A DNA stretch of 64,000 nucleotides, taken from NCBI GenBank assembly GCA_905250115.1, contig CAJNOI010000023.1, forward strand, positions 236,046 through 300,045, given 5' to 3'. The DNA is from Adineta steineri (taxonomy: Eukaryota > Rotifera > Eurotatoria > Adinetida > Adinetidae). The notes beneath the pieces were generated by a model. That model was not told where the DNA came from and ran no database searches. It saw only the letters and a list, made by a program, of their open reading frames with translations. A program made the position numbers and the translations under genes. Of the stretch, positions 23,117-34,799 are shown piece after piece; position 1 is the first letter of the stretch; the number at the start of each line of letters is the position of its first letter.

Positions 23117-25039
23117 TCACCACCATATGAAAGTTGTTTTACAATGACATATATACTTTATCATATTATTCTTCAATAAGTTATTGTATTGAACGATCGT
23201 TTTAATTCGATTAAAATCATATTTTGAAGTATCTGTCACACGTATTGAATGAAGATGACGAGTATTTTCATTCTCTTGAGATAATAAAAATGTTAACCAC
23301 GATCTTATATTTGAATTCATAGAAAAAGAAAGATCTTCTATTCGAGGACAAAGATGAAGAAGAAATTCAATGTGTTCCAATTGACAACGATTATAAATAA
23401 AAATATTTCTCACATGATTTATTTTTGATATTATTTGAAATTTTTCACTTTGTTGATTTAACATGGCGTCTTTGTCTGATATACCACCAACTCGAAGTGT
23501 CAATGTATGAACATTAGATGCAATAGTTAATAGTTTATAAATTAAAGTTAATGATTGATAAAAACGAACAAAATGTAATGTCGTCAGTTGTTTTACAGGA
23601 AGAATATGATTTAAGGTTGGTAATAAAGATACTTTGTTCTTCTCCTCATTATCACTACAGGCAAATGTGAGTTTAGTAACATTAGGAAAATAAGTTCGAC
23701 AATTCATCAATGCATTTTCACATTGTATATCTAGATGAATAACAGAAGTCATCGAATCAATTTCAGTAGTATTTTCGTTTCCGAGTAAAAAATATTTCTT
23801 TCTGAAAAAACTTAAAAAATTTGATAAAATATATAAATTATTTGTTACCGATATGGATTAATTGAATATAAATTAATATATGAATCAAACATAATTGAAT
23901 ATGAACTACAAACAAAAAACCATTGTTTTTCTTGCCAAAACGGAGATTGAAATTGTTGAATGATATTTTCTCTCATCAACGGATCATTTGTTTTAAAACT
24001 GATTTGAAGAGCAAAAATTCTCAAATGTTGTGTCGATGTTGAAATTAATTTTTCCCATCGAAATCCATTTATATATTCTCCAGCACATGCTCGTGAAATA
24101 TTTAATACTTGAAGTTGTGTAAAATAGTTTTGAATAAATAATTCAAAACAATTCATAGATATCATTGTTTTCTTAATTGATAAATGTGTTAAATTATTTG
24201 ATAGAATTGAATTCCTATTATTTATTTGGTTAACAAATTTTCCGGATAATCGATCAATGGATAAACGATGTAATTGTGGTAGATATGATAAAAAAGGTAT
24301 CAAATTTTCAAGATAAATACCATCTTCGATGATGAAATGTTCAATAAGACTAGCGTTTTTCGAACAAAATGGTAATATTTCATTATGCGCAGATGTTATT
24401 AATTTCATTTTACAATATTTTAAATTTGGTATTCGAAAAATATCCAGAAAATAATGATTAGCAGTTTTCATACTTTCAATACATGATATAGTTAATGAAG
24501 AAAGTTTTGGTAAAGAAATTAAATCTTGAAAAATATTTTTCAATTGTCTTTTATCAACATTATTTAAATGAAGAATTTCTAATTGAATAAAATTTGATAA
24601 AGATTTCCAAATTGAATCAATTATAAATGGATTTGTTAAATGTAAAGATTTCATTTGATATTGATTTGGTATTAGAATTTGTTTATGATAATATTCAAAT
24701 GTTGATTTTGACATTGATGAACAACTTACTTCGATATGTTGTTTAGAATTTCGAAGAAGATTTTCAAATCTTATATTCAAATCTGAGAAAGCAATATATT
24801 TATGATGAAAATTGAGGTATTCGAAGATTTTGTACATGATTTCATTAGCAAGATATTCAAAAGATATTCGTTGAGATGAAATAAGATCATCGAACTTATT
24901 CAAGTCATTTGGTTTTACTAAAAGAAAAACAATATATTAAAAGGCAATATTAATAGATCTGATTAGTACCTTGTAACTTCTGCTTCTTGTTATCGTTATC
25001 TTTTAAATCATCTTCTCGTTGTCGTTTTATTTCTTTCAT
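23117..25039 (-). CDS. F-box protein with leucine-rich-repeat-like region
   Basis: Three exons, 24970-25039, 23849-24917 and 23117-23801, with introns of 52 and 47 bases and compatible phases, give 607 residues. The first exon encodes a short Lys-rich head starting M-K-E-I-K-R. The F-box follows at about residues 40-80 (Y-L-A-N-E-I-M-Y-K-I-F-E-Y-L). After it come irregular leucine-rich segments such as M-K-S-L-H-L-T-N and L-E-I-L-H-L-N-N. F-box proteins recruit substrates to SCF ubiquitin ligases, and the repeats would choose the substrate. Large families of similar F-box proteins are, as I recall, common in bdelloids. Target unknown. Confidence 0.78.
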
Positions 25040-25474
25040 AATTGTAATGAGAATAAAATTTGTTTTTTTGCTACCTACATCTCAACACTGAATAAAATAT
25101 AATATGATAAGAATCATTGTATCGTCGAGTGCTCAGGCAACGTGACAGAGACCAGAGAATAGAAAGAAAAAATATTATATTTTTTATTACATCAATGCAA
25201 TTTTTTTTTCTTTTTTCATTCTGTTATTTTTATTAACAGTCGACGACTTCTGTGTTCCAGACTTGTTATTTTTGAGAAAAAAAAATATTTGATTTTATCA
25301 TCAAACAATCGATTAACTTTCTTCATGAAGTTATGAATGAAATAAAACTAAGACTCAAATGGTAGTTTAGTGACATTTATTTCTTGTTTATTTTATAAAT
25401 ATATAGAAATTATAAATATTACTGTTACAGATAAGATTAATTGCATCAGGTTTATTTAAAAATTCTATTCATAG
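25040..25474. other. Intergenic stretch
   Basis: Short AT-rich spacer between two minus-strand genes; it holds the 5' flank of the F-box gene. Nothing else seen. Confidence 0.5.
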
Positions 25475-27577
25475 TTATTGATCAAAAGTTTTATCATTTA
25501 TATTCATATCAGGATCTTCTTTCGTAAAGACTGTTCCAACAAAACATATCAAAACACCAAATAAACAAATTGTTATAGCAAGCTTTTCATTGTAAGATAA
25601 TTTATGACTGTAACCAAGTCGACGATCGAAATGCACATTATCTTCTATTAAAAATTTCATATCTTTGCACTTTTCATGAATAAAAGTGGCGATCTTCGAT
25701 AGAGACTGTTCTTTATAGTTAACGTGTTGATCAAGAAAATCTAGAACATCATTTGTAAAACCAAGCTCTTGTAATGCTAAAATAGCTTCAGCATGACGCT
25801 TTGTATTTCCTGTACCACCTTTGCCATAGGATATAAGTACATTAGCTGCTTTGAAGAATTCTGTAGAATTGCGTGCATTAATACTACGTGGACATCCATA
25901 AGTTGAGATAATCCCAAGAAGTGTCTCACGACCAAAAATTCGTTCAGTATTAGCAATTAGATTAAGAAAATAAGCCGGATTGTAATCTTCCAAACCAGTA
26001 TTACCACCTCCTGTTATTCGCATCAAAATATGTGTTTCATTCTTTGCCAACATCGTCCAGTGACTATTGGTTACTGCATATTGTGGAGTAATACCATATT
26101 TAGCTATAATTTTCTTCAAATGACTATTATTATGCATTAGTGCATTGATAGAAGTACCAGTAGCAACAGTAAGACGATGTCTAGATACAGGGGAACTCAT
26201 GTTCAATTTATTTTCCATTTTGTTAAAAATATTTCTAGTAAATCTACTTGTTCTTGCTTGATCAAATTGAAATTTAGCTTTGTATCCTGGACTTAAATGC
26301 ATATGTGAAGCATAAATGAATTGATCATTATCGGTAATAACACCAGCTAGTCGAGCTTTTCCATTCGTTAGTTCATCTTCTGCAAAAAGAATATGAGTGA
26401 TATATTGTTCAAGATTTATTCCACCATGATCTGTCAGAATTTTTTGTTTTCTACATTGAGCTTCCATTAATAAACTACCATCGTTATGATAGCGAGTAGC
26501 TTGTATAATATTAGCATTTTGAGCACCGAAGAAAAACTCTTTTTCATGATCTGATAGTTGCTCTGATTTAATACCAACAGTTTTTTCAATTAGTTTGTTA
26601 TTAGCACTAGTTTCTTCACTTCCAATATGAGTTAAATCAACATGAATGGAAATTGATTGTGAAGGATCTCTATCAGCATTACTACTAAGTGGAATTTTAC
26701 TGAGACGTTCAATTAAATGTAAAACATCTTGAGAAAATGCGGATTCTAAACGATTTAGATCATGTTCAGTCATTAAACCCAATCGATAACGTATCATCTG
26801 ATAAAACCAATTAAATTCATTTCCTAAATAGATGCGTAGTTTTCCTGGAGTGAGACTAGAAAATTTCAAGTCAATTTTTCGAAAATCAGGATGTAAACTA
26901 TCTTCGATCGAACAACCTTTAATATTGCGAATCAAAAATGGTAATAATAATACATGTCCTGTTAATTCAGATTCAGCATTTAATGCTGTTCCATGTCGTA
27001 CATGAAGTTGTAAAGCAGAATGAGCAAGATTACTTTCTTTAAAAGGACCAGATATGTGAATGATCTTCGATAATTTTATTTTATTCATTAAACTAGCAAT
27101 AACAGCTGTATCCAACGCTGCTGGACCACCAACAGTAAGCAATGCAGTCTGTGACTTATTCTTATGATATTCATCAACATGTTGTGGAAAGTTTGCAATT
27201 GATGAGAAAGTGATCGTACGTGAACGCTGTTCGTTAGTGGATAGAGATGGAGGTGTCAGTAATAATTCAGTGAGAAACTTTTCATTTGTATTATTGACTA
27301 GAATTTTTGCAGCTGCTTTCAATGTGTTCTGATCACTAGTAAAAAATCCTTTGATATTGTCACCTTTCTTCAATGCATTTTCGTGAAATACTATTGCTTC
27401 TGACAAACTGTCGAATGATTTATGATCAACGAATTTTTGTAGTTCTTCATGTTTCGGTAATGTAATCGTTCTAATACCAAAATATTCAGATAAGATTGTA
27501 TTATGAATTCCATAACGTAGATATTGTCTTGGATTCACCAGTTTAGTATAATTATTTCGTGTGAATTGTCTCAGCAT
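25475..27577 (-). CDS. Unrecognised 700-residue protein with C-terminal membrane segment
   Basis: A single-exon frame of 700 codons with no family I can name. The N-terminus (M-L-R-Q-F-T-R-N-N) is basic and could target mitochondria. A Rossmann-like L-L-T-V-G-G-P-A-A-L-D-T-A segment lies at about 150. The C-terminal third has strongly constrained-looking motifs: V-A-T-G-T-S-I-N-A-L, V-T-N-S-H-W-T, R-I-T-G-G-G-N-T-G, S-T-Y-G-C-P-R-S-I-N-A-R-N and Y-G-K-G-G-T-G-N-T-K-R-H-A-E-A. A hydrophobic helix follows near residues 665-687. Gly-rich loops suggest nucleotide or cofactor binding, which is inference. The intronless form and motif style suggest a bacterial origin. Confidence 0.7.
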   Translation of the reverse strand: MLRQFTRNNYTKLVNPRQYLRYGIHNTILSEYFGIRTITLPKHEELQKFVDHKSFDSLSEAIVFHENALKKGDNIKGFFTSDQNTLKAAAKILVNNTNEKFLTELLLTPPSLSTNEQRSRTITFSSIANFPQHVDEYHKNKSQTALLTVGGPAALDTAVIASLMNKIKLSKIIHISGPFKESNLAHSALQLHVRHGTALNAESELTGHVLLLPFLIRNIKGCSIEDSLHPDFRKIDLKFSSLTPGKLRIYLGNEFNWFYQMIRYRLGLMTEHDLNRLESAFSQDVLHLIERLSKIPLSSNADRDPSQSISIHVDLTHIGSEETSANNKLIEKTVGIKSEQLSDHEKEFFFGAQNANIIQATRYHNDGSLLMEAQCRKQKILTDHGGINLEQYITHILFAEDELTNGKARLAGVITDNDQFIYASHMHLSPGYKAKFQFDQARTSRFTRNIFNKMENKLNMSSPVSRHRLTVATGTSINALMHNNSHLKKIIAKYGITPQYAVTNSHWTMLAKNETHILMRITGGGNTGLEDYNPAYFLNLIANTERIFGRETLLGIISTYGCPRSINARNSTEFFKAANVLISYGKGGTGNTKRHAEAILALQELGFTNDVLDFLDQHVNYKEQSLSKIATFIHEKCKDMKFLIEDNVHFDRRLGYSHKLSYNEKLAITICLFGVLICFVGTVFTKEDPDMNINDKTFDQ

Positions 27578-29062
27578 GAGATTTTATTTAAAGTTAAATT
27601 CTAAAACAAAAAATATCTTTTAAAACAGCTTCCTCTGACGCTCTATGAATCTACACATCAAGACAAGAAATAGTATTGAGGAATAATAAACGTCAAAATA
27701 TGACTACGTAGTTTTGGAACCCATTAATTCAGAATAAAAGTAAAAGTATTTGCTAAAATTCAGAATATCTTGAACTCAACTCTAATCTTCACATATAATA
27801 TGTTATTACTATTCAAAACAAAATGTATTCTCCTACTTCCTTGTAATACTAATAGTGCAAAGAATCTTATATAATTTTTATCTGATATCAAAGATTAAAA
27901 CGTGTTTGAATCATCTTTATATTCTTTTCCAATTTTATTACTCACCTTATCTAACTTCGCTTTCACATAATAAAATATTTACTTTCCAACATAAAATAAA
28001 AATGTATGAATAATAACTGATAAATGTATTAGTCATTTGTTTTTTTCGATGAAACTGACGCCGCTTTCTTTCACTTCTGCACATCTTGGGAGTGTGCGTG
28101 GATGTCAATATTCTATTTTATTCACATCCATCCACATCCCCCAATCTAAACGTCAAGTTTAACACTACGAATCTTCACTATGTTTTAAAATTACCATTAC
28201 TAGTAGTAAAGTATCAGAAATATCTAAGAAAAAAGAATAGCCATCAATCTTCAGACAAATGAATAAGCACGTTACATAAATGAGATTCATTATTATCATA
28301 TAGAAAAATCATTGATAAAAGATCTTCCTAGTCGTAGATCTAATAGATGAATCATATTATACTTGCTTAAAACGACGATTTAATCTTCTTCGAAAAGTTA
28401 AATAAATTCACATGGTCAAATAATAATAACAAGACAAAAACAAAAACAATCACTTTTTTTTCATTCTTTCTCTTTTCATACATATAATTCATCACAATAA
28501 CAACATAACTTATTATTCTAAGTTCCTATACACAAATTCACCACATACGAAATGAACTCTTAAAGATCAGAAGTATCCTTCATTCTCAGGTTTATCTCTT
28601 GCTTTCTTCTTATTACTTCCATTAATGCTTTTCCTGTTGTAAAATTTTAATATTCTGATAGCTATGAGCACCTTTGAGATGGATTAGATACTTAGTAAAT
28701 TTAACTGTTAACAAAAGAAGCAGAGTAGTTGTGTCCAATGTTCCGTGTTTATTCTTAATTTTTTATTATATCTTTTCATAAATAAGCATATAACTAATGT
28801 GTAATAAACGACGGCATGATTAAACTTTTCAGCATGTTTATGAAATCTTAAAAATCAATCTCAATGAAAGTTTCTCTTTGTAGCCAATCAGAATATTACG
28901 GCTGTTCTTATTTACACTTTTTAAAATTGTTGATAGAATACGTACGTTTCTGACATCCACCAGTCACATTTTTTTTTGTGAGTGTACATTTTTCATTCTT
29001 TTGCAAATCGAACATAAAATTTACATTGTCCTTCACTTTTTTAAACACAAGCAACAGTAAAC
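27578..29062. other. Intergenic region between divergent genes
   Basis: Contains the palindrome at 28088-28142. A minus-strand stretch around 28567-28760 has short openings bounded by splice-like AG and GT, but I cannot assemble a supported gene from them. Confidence 0.45.
28088..28142. repeat. Telomere-like palindrome P6
   Basis: GGGAGTGTGCGTGGATG and CACATCCATCCACATCCCC arms, with loop TATTCTATTTTATTCA. Confidence 0.7.
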
Positions 29063-29818
29063 ATGAATTTTGCTAGTCCGTTGCAATTGTATTTTTTCTT
29101 TGGTTTTATTCAAAATGCTTCTCGAACGCCAGTTAATTTAAATTTTCGTCCGCAACGCGATCCAAAACTTTTCTATCATACCAATGAGACAATCAAGATT
29201 GTGCATAATGATTCGAAAATACAACCTACTGTTGAACGACGAGAAATAGAAAGTGCTGAACATGTTGTTACACTCGAGGCGACTAGAATCCATATAATTA
29301 ATTTGGTAGTAAAACTTAATCCATCAAATGAAACTGAATCAGCTCGATTATTGAAACGACCTTATTTCGATCGTTTAGAAAAAAGAGAGCGTGACGGTGA
29401 TTTTCGATCTCTCGACCAACAACTTCGATCGGCATGGATGTTTTTTCCTTCACCAGAATGTTTGATAACACCCGACATTGATGTTCATGAAGGACAAAAA
29501 TGGTCTGCTATATTCAGTGGAGGTGCATTCGAAGCTCATTATGAATTGATTAAGGTTGATGATGAACAACATCTTGCATTCGTCGAAGGTCGTAATTGTG
29601 TTTGTTCGAATGGATTGAATGGAAATAAGCGATGGAATGGCTCATGGACGGTGGATACTCGTACTGGAATAATCAAACAACTAAACATTAAAATTGAACA
29701 TCGCGAAGATCATATTGGAAAAGTAACACACAAAACAATTGCCAAAGTATTAGTACGAGAAGCAGAAGCGGAGACACTTTTCGATTATGAACTTGACGAT
29801 GGTGATGAAGAACTTTAG
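29063..29818 (+). CDS. Unrecognised 251-residue protein, possibly secreted
   Basis: Single exon. The first 20 residues are hydrophobic (Y-F-F-F-G-F-I) and may act as a signal peptide. The middle is polar. The C-terminal half looks like a beta-rich domain with W-M-F-F-P-S, G-Q-K-W-S-A-I-F-S-G-G, C-V-C-S-N-G, W-N-G-S-W-T-V-D and alternating charged strands. The last ten residues are very acidic. Four N-x-S/T sites fit passage through the secretory pathway. No family recognised. A long 5' flank (from 27578) has no other gene. Confidence 0.6.
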   Translation: MNFASPLQLYFFFGFIQNASRTPVNLNFRPQRDPKLFYHTNETIKIVHNDSKIQPTVERREIESAEHVVTLEATRIHIINLVVKLNPSNETESARLLKRPYFDRLEKRERDGDFRSLDQQLRSAWMFFPSPECLITPDIDVHEGQKWSAIFSGGAFEAHYELIKVDDEQHLAFVEGRNCVCSNGLNGNKRWNGSWTVDTRTGIIKQLNIKIEHREDHIGKVTHKTIAKVLVREAEAETLFDYELDDGDEEL

Positions 29819-30277
29819 ACTCAAACTTCATAGACTACAAACTTTTTTACAACATTACAAATATTTTCGTCAAAAAGTTATAGATCCTTATTGACTGAAT
29901 TCTTTCTTAAAAAACGTTGAATTTTAGTGATAAACAAGCGTTTGCCCAGATCAAACTTTTTTATTCAGAACTTCATATTTTCAGTTGTTCTTGTAATAAA
30001 ACAGCAAATTTATGTCTTAGCAGAAATGATACCAAACCGCTTTTCAAAAAAAAAGTTAAATATGAAATAAAAAATGATTCTCGTCGTTTATTGTCAATAA
30101 TGCCCTAAAATTCATCGAAAAATTGATTAACTGTAGAAATATTATATCTATAATCTAAATGATAGATAATACAGTCAATATCAATTTTATCTTCTTTATT
30201 TTCATATTAGTCAACGGATTATATAATATGAAAAAAATATTACAGCTGTTTGAAAAGATTATTTTTTTTTCTTTATT
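29819..30277. other. Short intergenic stretch between convergent genes
   Basis: AT-rich; 3' flanks of both neighbours. Nothing else supported. Confidence 0.5.
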
Positions 30278-30787
30278 TCAGTCGGTAGCAGCTTGTAATA
30301 CACGTGTCATGTGTAACTCTTCATTGTTTTCTTCCTTTTGCCACTGTGGATACTCGTTTCGTTGTGCTTTTAGTTTGTGTGCGACCCGATGACGTTGTTC
30401 GATACCAAGCGCATCCTCTTTCGCAATTTCCATTTCAATCAATGCTGTATATTGAGCTTCATTTCGTGCAAATGGTTCGAAACCACGATAAATCTTAGTA
30501 ATCGAACGTGTAATAAACTTTTTATCAATTACATTCGTTACTTTTATACTTTCAATAAGTGATAATATAAAACAACGCATTTCACCATGTATATCAATAC
30601 TGGTTAACGATGGCAGTTGCATCAATTCTTGTTTTAAATTGGCGAGTAATTGAGTATTATTCGATTCATTATCACGATTTGTAGCAGCTCGTTGAATGAT
30701 AGATGAACCCATTGGAAAATTGAAAACATTGAGTACATGACAAATTGTTTCAAGGAGTTTGGTCAAATGAAGCTGTTCGCTTGCCAT
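30278..30787 (-). CDS. Unrecognised 169-residue helical protein
   Basis: The most likely start is the ATG at 30787, giving M-A-S-E-Q-L-H-L; the frame is open 22 codons further upstream, but that part is Lys-rich and unlike the rest. The protein appears all-helical, with L-L-E-T-I-C-H-V-L-N-V-F, a Gln/Leu helix, then Y-R-G-F-E-P-F-A-R-N-E-A-Q-Y and a Lys/Arg/Glu-rich end. It has no signal peptide or membrane segment. The segment reading R-G-F-E-P-F-A-R is the best anchor for a later search. Family unknown. Confidence 0.5.
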   Translation of the reverse strand: MASEQLHLTKLLETICHVLNVFNFPMGSSIIQRAATNRDNESNNTQLLANLKQELMQLPSLTSIDIHGEMRCFILSLIESIKVTNVIDKKFITRSITKIYRGFEPFARNEAQYTALIEMEIAKEDALGIEQRHRVAHKLKAQRNEYPQWQKEENNEELHMTRVLQAATD

Positions 30788-31189
30788 TTTTGAATTGATC
30801 CTTGCTTTTGTTCTTTTCTTGATATATTTATATGCTATTATATTCTTACGCAAGATGAATTGAAATGATGAAAATTAAGATAACACTGGCTTATATATCG
30901 TACATGACGTTATCGATAAGAAAAGAACCAATTGAAAATGTTTTGCAAATGCGTTAACTGTAATACTTTGCACCTGTAAAGTGCGTCACTACTGTCTGTT
31001 TCAAAATAAAAGGGTGTGAATAAATTAAATATGAGTATATTTATTTATCAGATATGCTGAAATCTAATAAGACATTAACTGTGTTTGAATAAAAAAATAA
31101 TATAATTTTCAAAATAAGAAAAAGACAAACATTAATCATCTATTCAAATAAAAAAATTATTTTAATCTTCGATTATAATAGTTTTATTA
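30788..31189. other. Short intergenic stretch
   Basis: 5' flank of the small helical protein and 3' flank of the EgtD homologue. No other feature seen. Confidence 0.5.
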
Positions 31190-32155
31190 TTATTTTGGTA
31201 GAACACGTGCTAATATAATATTAACCCATTTATGTTCATCGCTCCATATGTGTTCAATTTGAAAAGCAGCATTATTTAAAAGCATAGTAATTTGCTCATT
31301 GGTAAATTTTTGACTATCTTCGATATGAATTGTTTCTCCTTGATTAAAATAAATAATATGTTCTTCAGATTGATTAATACATTTCACTTGTTGTGAACAC
31401 AAACTCTCAACATGCTTTTCTACTCTTGAATGATGTTTATTCCATATAACTTTATAACGAAATTGATCAAGATCGAAATTATATCCAAATTCACGATTAA
31501 GATGACGTAATACATTCAAATGGAAAGCACTCGTCACACCATTCTTATCATTATAGGCTGGCAATAGTACAGCAGGATCTTGACACATATCGACACCAAG
31601 TAACAAGGCATCTCCTGCCTTTAATTGTTTATGTACATGAGAAAGAATTCGTGTGGCTTCTTCTCGAGAAAAATTTCCAATCGATGAGCCAATATAAATG
31701 ACTAATGTACATCCATCAAAATTTGGTAGGATAAACTCGTCTGTTACGTAATTTTTAATCTGTGGTATGACGCATACATCAGGTACGAGACATGTTAAGC
31801 TTGATTGTGCTTCGGTAAGTGCCGATGATGATACATCAATTGGAAAGTAATCAATAGCAGATCCTTGATGTTTTACAGCAGCTGCAAGAAGAATAGACGT
31901 TTTACTAGCTGTACCAGCACCAAGCTCGACAATACGAAGACGTTTATTTCGATTATCTACAGTCTTAACAATAATTTCATCGGCATTCGATTTTAAAATA
32001 GAACGTTCGGTTCGTGCAACATAATATTCGTCTTGTAAAACAATTTTCTCGAAAATAAGTGATCCTTCATGATCATAATGAAGCCATTGAAGATTCGATA
32101 ATGACTTAGGATGATTGACAAGACCTGATAATATTTCGTCAGCAACATTCATCAT
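31190..32155 (-). CDS. egtD: EgtD-type L-histidine N-alpha-methyltransferase
   Basis: A single-exon protein of 321 residues matching the Methyltransf_33/EgtD family from end to end. EgtD adds three methyl groups to histidine to give hercynine, the first step of ergothioneine synthesis. Visible features are L-H-Y-D-H-E-G-S-L-I-F-E near the start, the SAM loop V-E-L-G-A-G-T-A-S-K-T, F-P-I-D-V-S-S-S-A-L, I-G-S-S-I-G-N-F-S with the substrate-side Asn, G-V-D-M-C-Q-D-P, and the I-E-D-S-Q-K-F motif that corresponds to the Glu and Ser binding the histidine amino group in mycobacterial EgtD. The sulfoxide synthase partner EgtB is not in this window. The family is bacterial and fungal, so the gene was probably acquired. 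Confidence 0.88.
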   Translation of the reverse strand: MMNVADEILSGLVNHPKSLSNLQWLHYDHEGSLIFEKIVLQDEYYVARTERSILKSNADEIIVKTVDNRNKRLRIVELGAGTASKTSILLAAAVKHQGSAIDYFPIDVSSSALTEAQSSLTCLVPDVCVIPQIKNYVTDEFILPNFDGCTLVIYIGSSIGNFSREEATRILSHVHKQLKAGDALLLGVDMCQDPAVLLPAYNDKNGVTSAFHLNVLRHLNREFGYNFDLDQFRYKVIWNKHHSRVEKHVESLCSQQVKCINQSEEHIIYFNQGETIHIEDSQKFTNEQITMLLNNAAFQIEHIWSDEHKWVNIILARVLPK

Positions 32156-33305
32156 TCCTCTTCGATTAAAAGCAAATTAAGTGATTTATTGATTAATTGT
32201 AGATCTAATTAGATAAACAAATTTCAATCTTAACAATTTCGAAAGAAACTAGTTAAAATAAGAGATAAAACTGTCTCAACTAGATGCTGTTAATTGCTTC
32301 ATTTTCTTACTTCTCAGATAAAATTCGTCCAATCACTCAAAAAGCTGCTTTAGTTCTATTAATTTATGTTACACTTACTGTTACAAGGCCATCACTTTCA
32401 TAACTGAATCAATCAAGTGAAGAAAAGGAATCTTTTCTTATTTACTAACTGATTTATTTAAAAAAAAAACTAGCTATTTATACCTTTCCTATATAGACAT
32501 ACACATGGAAGATATCAAGAAACCCGTATAGAAGAGAGAGTGATGTAAGTGCAGTCCTCTTACTTTCGGTTGAAGCAGATAAAAGGGAAAGACCTGAGCG
32601 AATAATATGATCGTTATGTGGAAAATAGAAGAAAAAAGAGAAAAGAAAGACGTATACATCCACACTTATACCAACGAAAAAGAAGAAAAATCAGAATAAT
32701 ACGAACAGTATTAGAGTGCTCTTAAATAGTTACTTTCAATTTTTTTTTCTTTTTGATAGAGACCTAAACTTGTGAAGATTGATTAGTCAATTCAAACAGC
32801 AAATGAAGCATATTATTTTAATCTTCAATCAAGAAAATAATATACAGAAAGACAAATACAATCCTTAACATTTATAACTTTGCTTGGTAATATTATCAAA
32901 TGTCGAAAATATAAAGTCAAGAAAGAAAGAAATGTCGATTGATAACACTGGATGAGTACGCCAAAATAAATGAGTCTTGTAGTATATTGTATCAATATAT
33001 CATTTAATTCTTTTTGTTTTAATCTGAACTTTTTCTCACAAGATTAAAGGTTAAGTCCGCTAGAGAAGCATAAATAAATTTATGTGCCTAAAGTGCAATT
33101 AAAAGAAGGGTATGAGTGTAAAGAAGAGTGAAGACAATATTATGTAACGACATCCACAACCTCAAGATGCAATATTTTTTTTCAATTCCTGAGTAAATTG
33201 GTCTTCAAAAAATAACACGATAAAATATATGAGAAGAAAGTAAATTTGGACAAGGTGTAAAAGAATAAAAAAAACTGGAACAACAAGTGTTTAGGATGGA
33301 TCGTG
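32156..33305. other. Intergenic region
   Basis: No gene supported. It is AT-rich with A-rich runs, and the minus-strand opening at 32478-32663 has no domain resemblance. Confidence 0.5.
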
Positions 33306-34472
33306 TCAGAACAATTGTAAGGGAGGAGCTGTCACATACGGACGTGAGTGGATAATGCTCATAACAAATGGAGACACTACACTATGTCGTGGTCCGCTTG
33401 ATTTTCTTTCCTGCATTAGTTTGATTGAACTTTTACTCTGATCTTTCTGTAAAACAATGGTCCCATTTGGGATCTGTTCTTTTCGTGGAGTAATGACCGG
33501 CTTTGTGTCATTCTTCTTCTTCTGCTTCCCGTTCCCCTCGATCCTAGTCGGAGCAAGCCATTTTTTAATTTGAGGATTATTGTATAATCTTAAAACCATT
33601 TAAAATACAAATTTTAATAGAAAGAATTTAATTGAACTATACCGATTAATTATTTCGTTTCTGTCAAGTTTATCGTGATTTGTTGGATTTTTGAATATAG
33701 CAGTAGCGATGTCCTTCAAGTCTTCACCATAGATAGGCTCATCTAAATCGATCAAGTCACGCTGAAATAGAGGAAAAGACATGCTTTATCTGAAGATTTT
33801 CATTAGAAAATACCATAGCTTTAATCATTCTTATTAATTCTTTTTCGTTTAATCGGTCATCCTGCGACTTATCATACCTGTGAAAAAGAAGAGAACATAT
33901 ATTAAACTGAAATTAACAATCAATTTACACATCAAATAGGAGGCCAATATGATCTTTAAATTCCAATTGACTCGGAGGTGAAAGAGCTAAAAGAAATTCT
34001 TCAAAAGTCAGAAAACCATCTTTGTCTGTGTCGTACGTATTAAAAATGGCACTAAAAATTATTAGATAGGTACATTATTCAAGACATTATACAATTTGAC
34101 TATACCTGCAAAACGAGTCCGCATGTCGTCGACGAAAATATTTTACAAAAATGTGTCTAAACATCGCTGTGGTTAGTTTTCCATTGGGACATTCTTTGAT
34201 GAATTCCTGTAATTGAGAAACACGTATAAAACCCTGAAACACAATCAGTCCAGCGTACCTGATACCATTCTTGTATTTCTATAAATAAAGTTTAATAAAT
34301 AAGTGTAAACGATAAAAATAAAGAAATTACCATCCTCTGAGAGTCTAGTTAGTGCTTGATATCGTTGATTCACTGGAAATGTATGAAATTAAGTGTACAA
34401 GTGAGTTAAAAAAAATACTTTGAGTTACTCACATTCCTTATTTAACTTTATCGTAGATTTTTTATTACCCAT
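33306..34472 (-). CDS. Neuronal-calcium-sensor (NCS/recoverin)-family EF-hand protein with long tail
   Basis: Eight exons with phase-matched GT..AG introns: 34433-34472, 34331-34372, 34259-34278, 34106-34206, 33929-34051, 33814-33877, 33643-33761 and 33306-33588, for 263 residues. It begins M-G-N-K-K-S, a myristoylation-type N-terminus. E-I-Q-E-W-Y and C-P-N-G mark the cryptic first EF hand. EF2 is canonical (D-T-D-K-D-G-F-L-T-F-E-E). EF3 has Asp in place of the usual Gly, and EF4 starts with Asn and has lost its ligands. NCS proteins switch membrane binding with Ca2+ and regulate kinases, channels and receptors. After the core, about 80 basic, Ser/Pro-containing residues form a tail not seen in the usual 190-residue members. 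Confidence 0.85.
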
Positions 34473-34799
34473 ATATAGTAACTGAGTGGTTCCGATAAAT
34501 AAGGAATAACGACGACGAAAAGGCTATCTAAAAGAAGAGACTTTTGTTAATTTTATCAAAATATATACTGACGTTTTCACTCAGAACGGCTTCAGCATAT
34601 TTGAACAACACAGAAGTAAATCGAATGAATTAATATAATAAGTTGTTACTTGTTCTCCACAGATTAAAAAGTTATTTTTAAATAAAAAGATAAACACAGA
34701 AGTTTACACACACACTCAGAAGCAGAGAGTGTCAAAAATCTTTTTGTAGCTAAACTTTTCATCTATATTTCGTTGTATACTCTTGTCGTTTAATAATAT
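34473..34799. other. Short intergenic stretch
   Basis: Promoter side of the calcium-sensor gene and 3' side of the membrane-protein gene. Nothing further seen. Confidence 0.5.
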
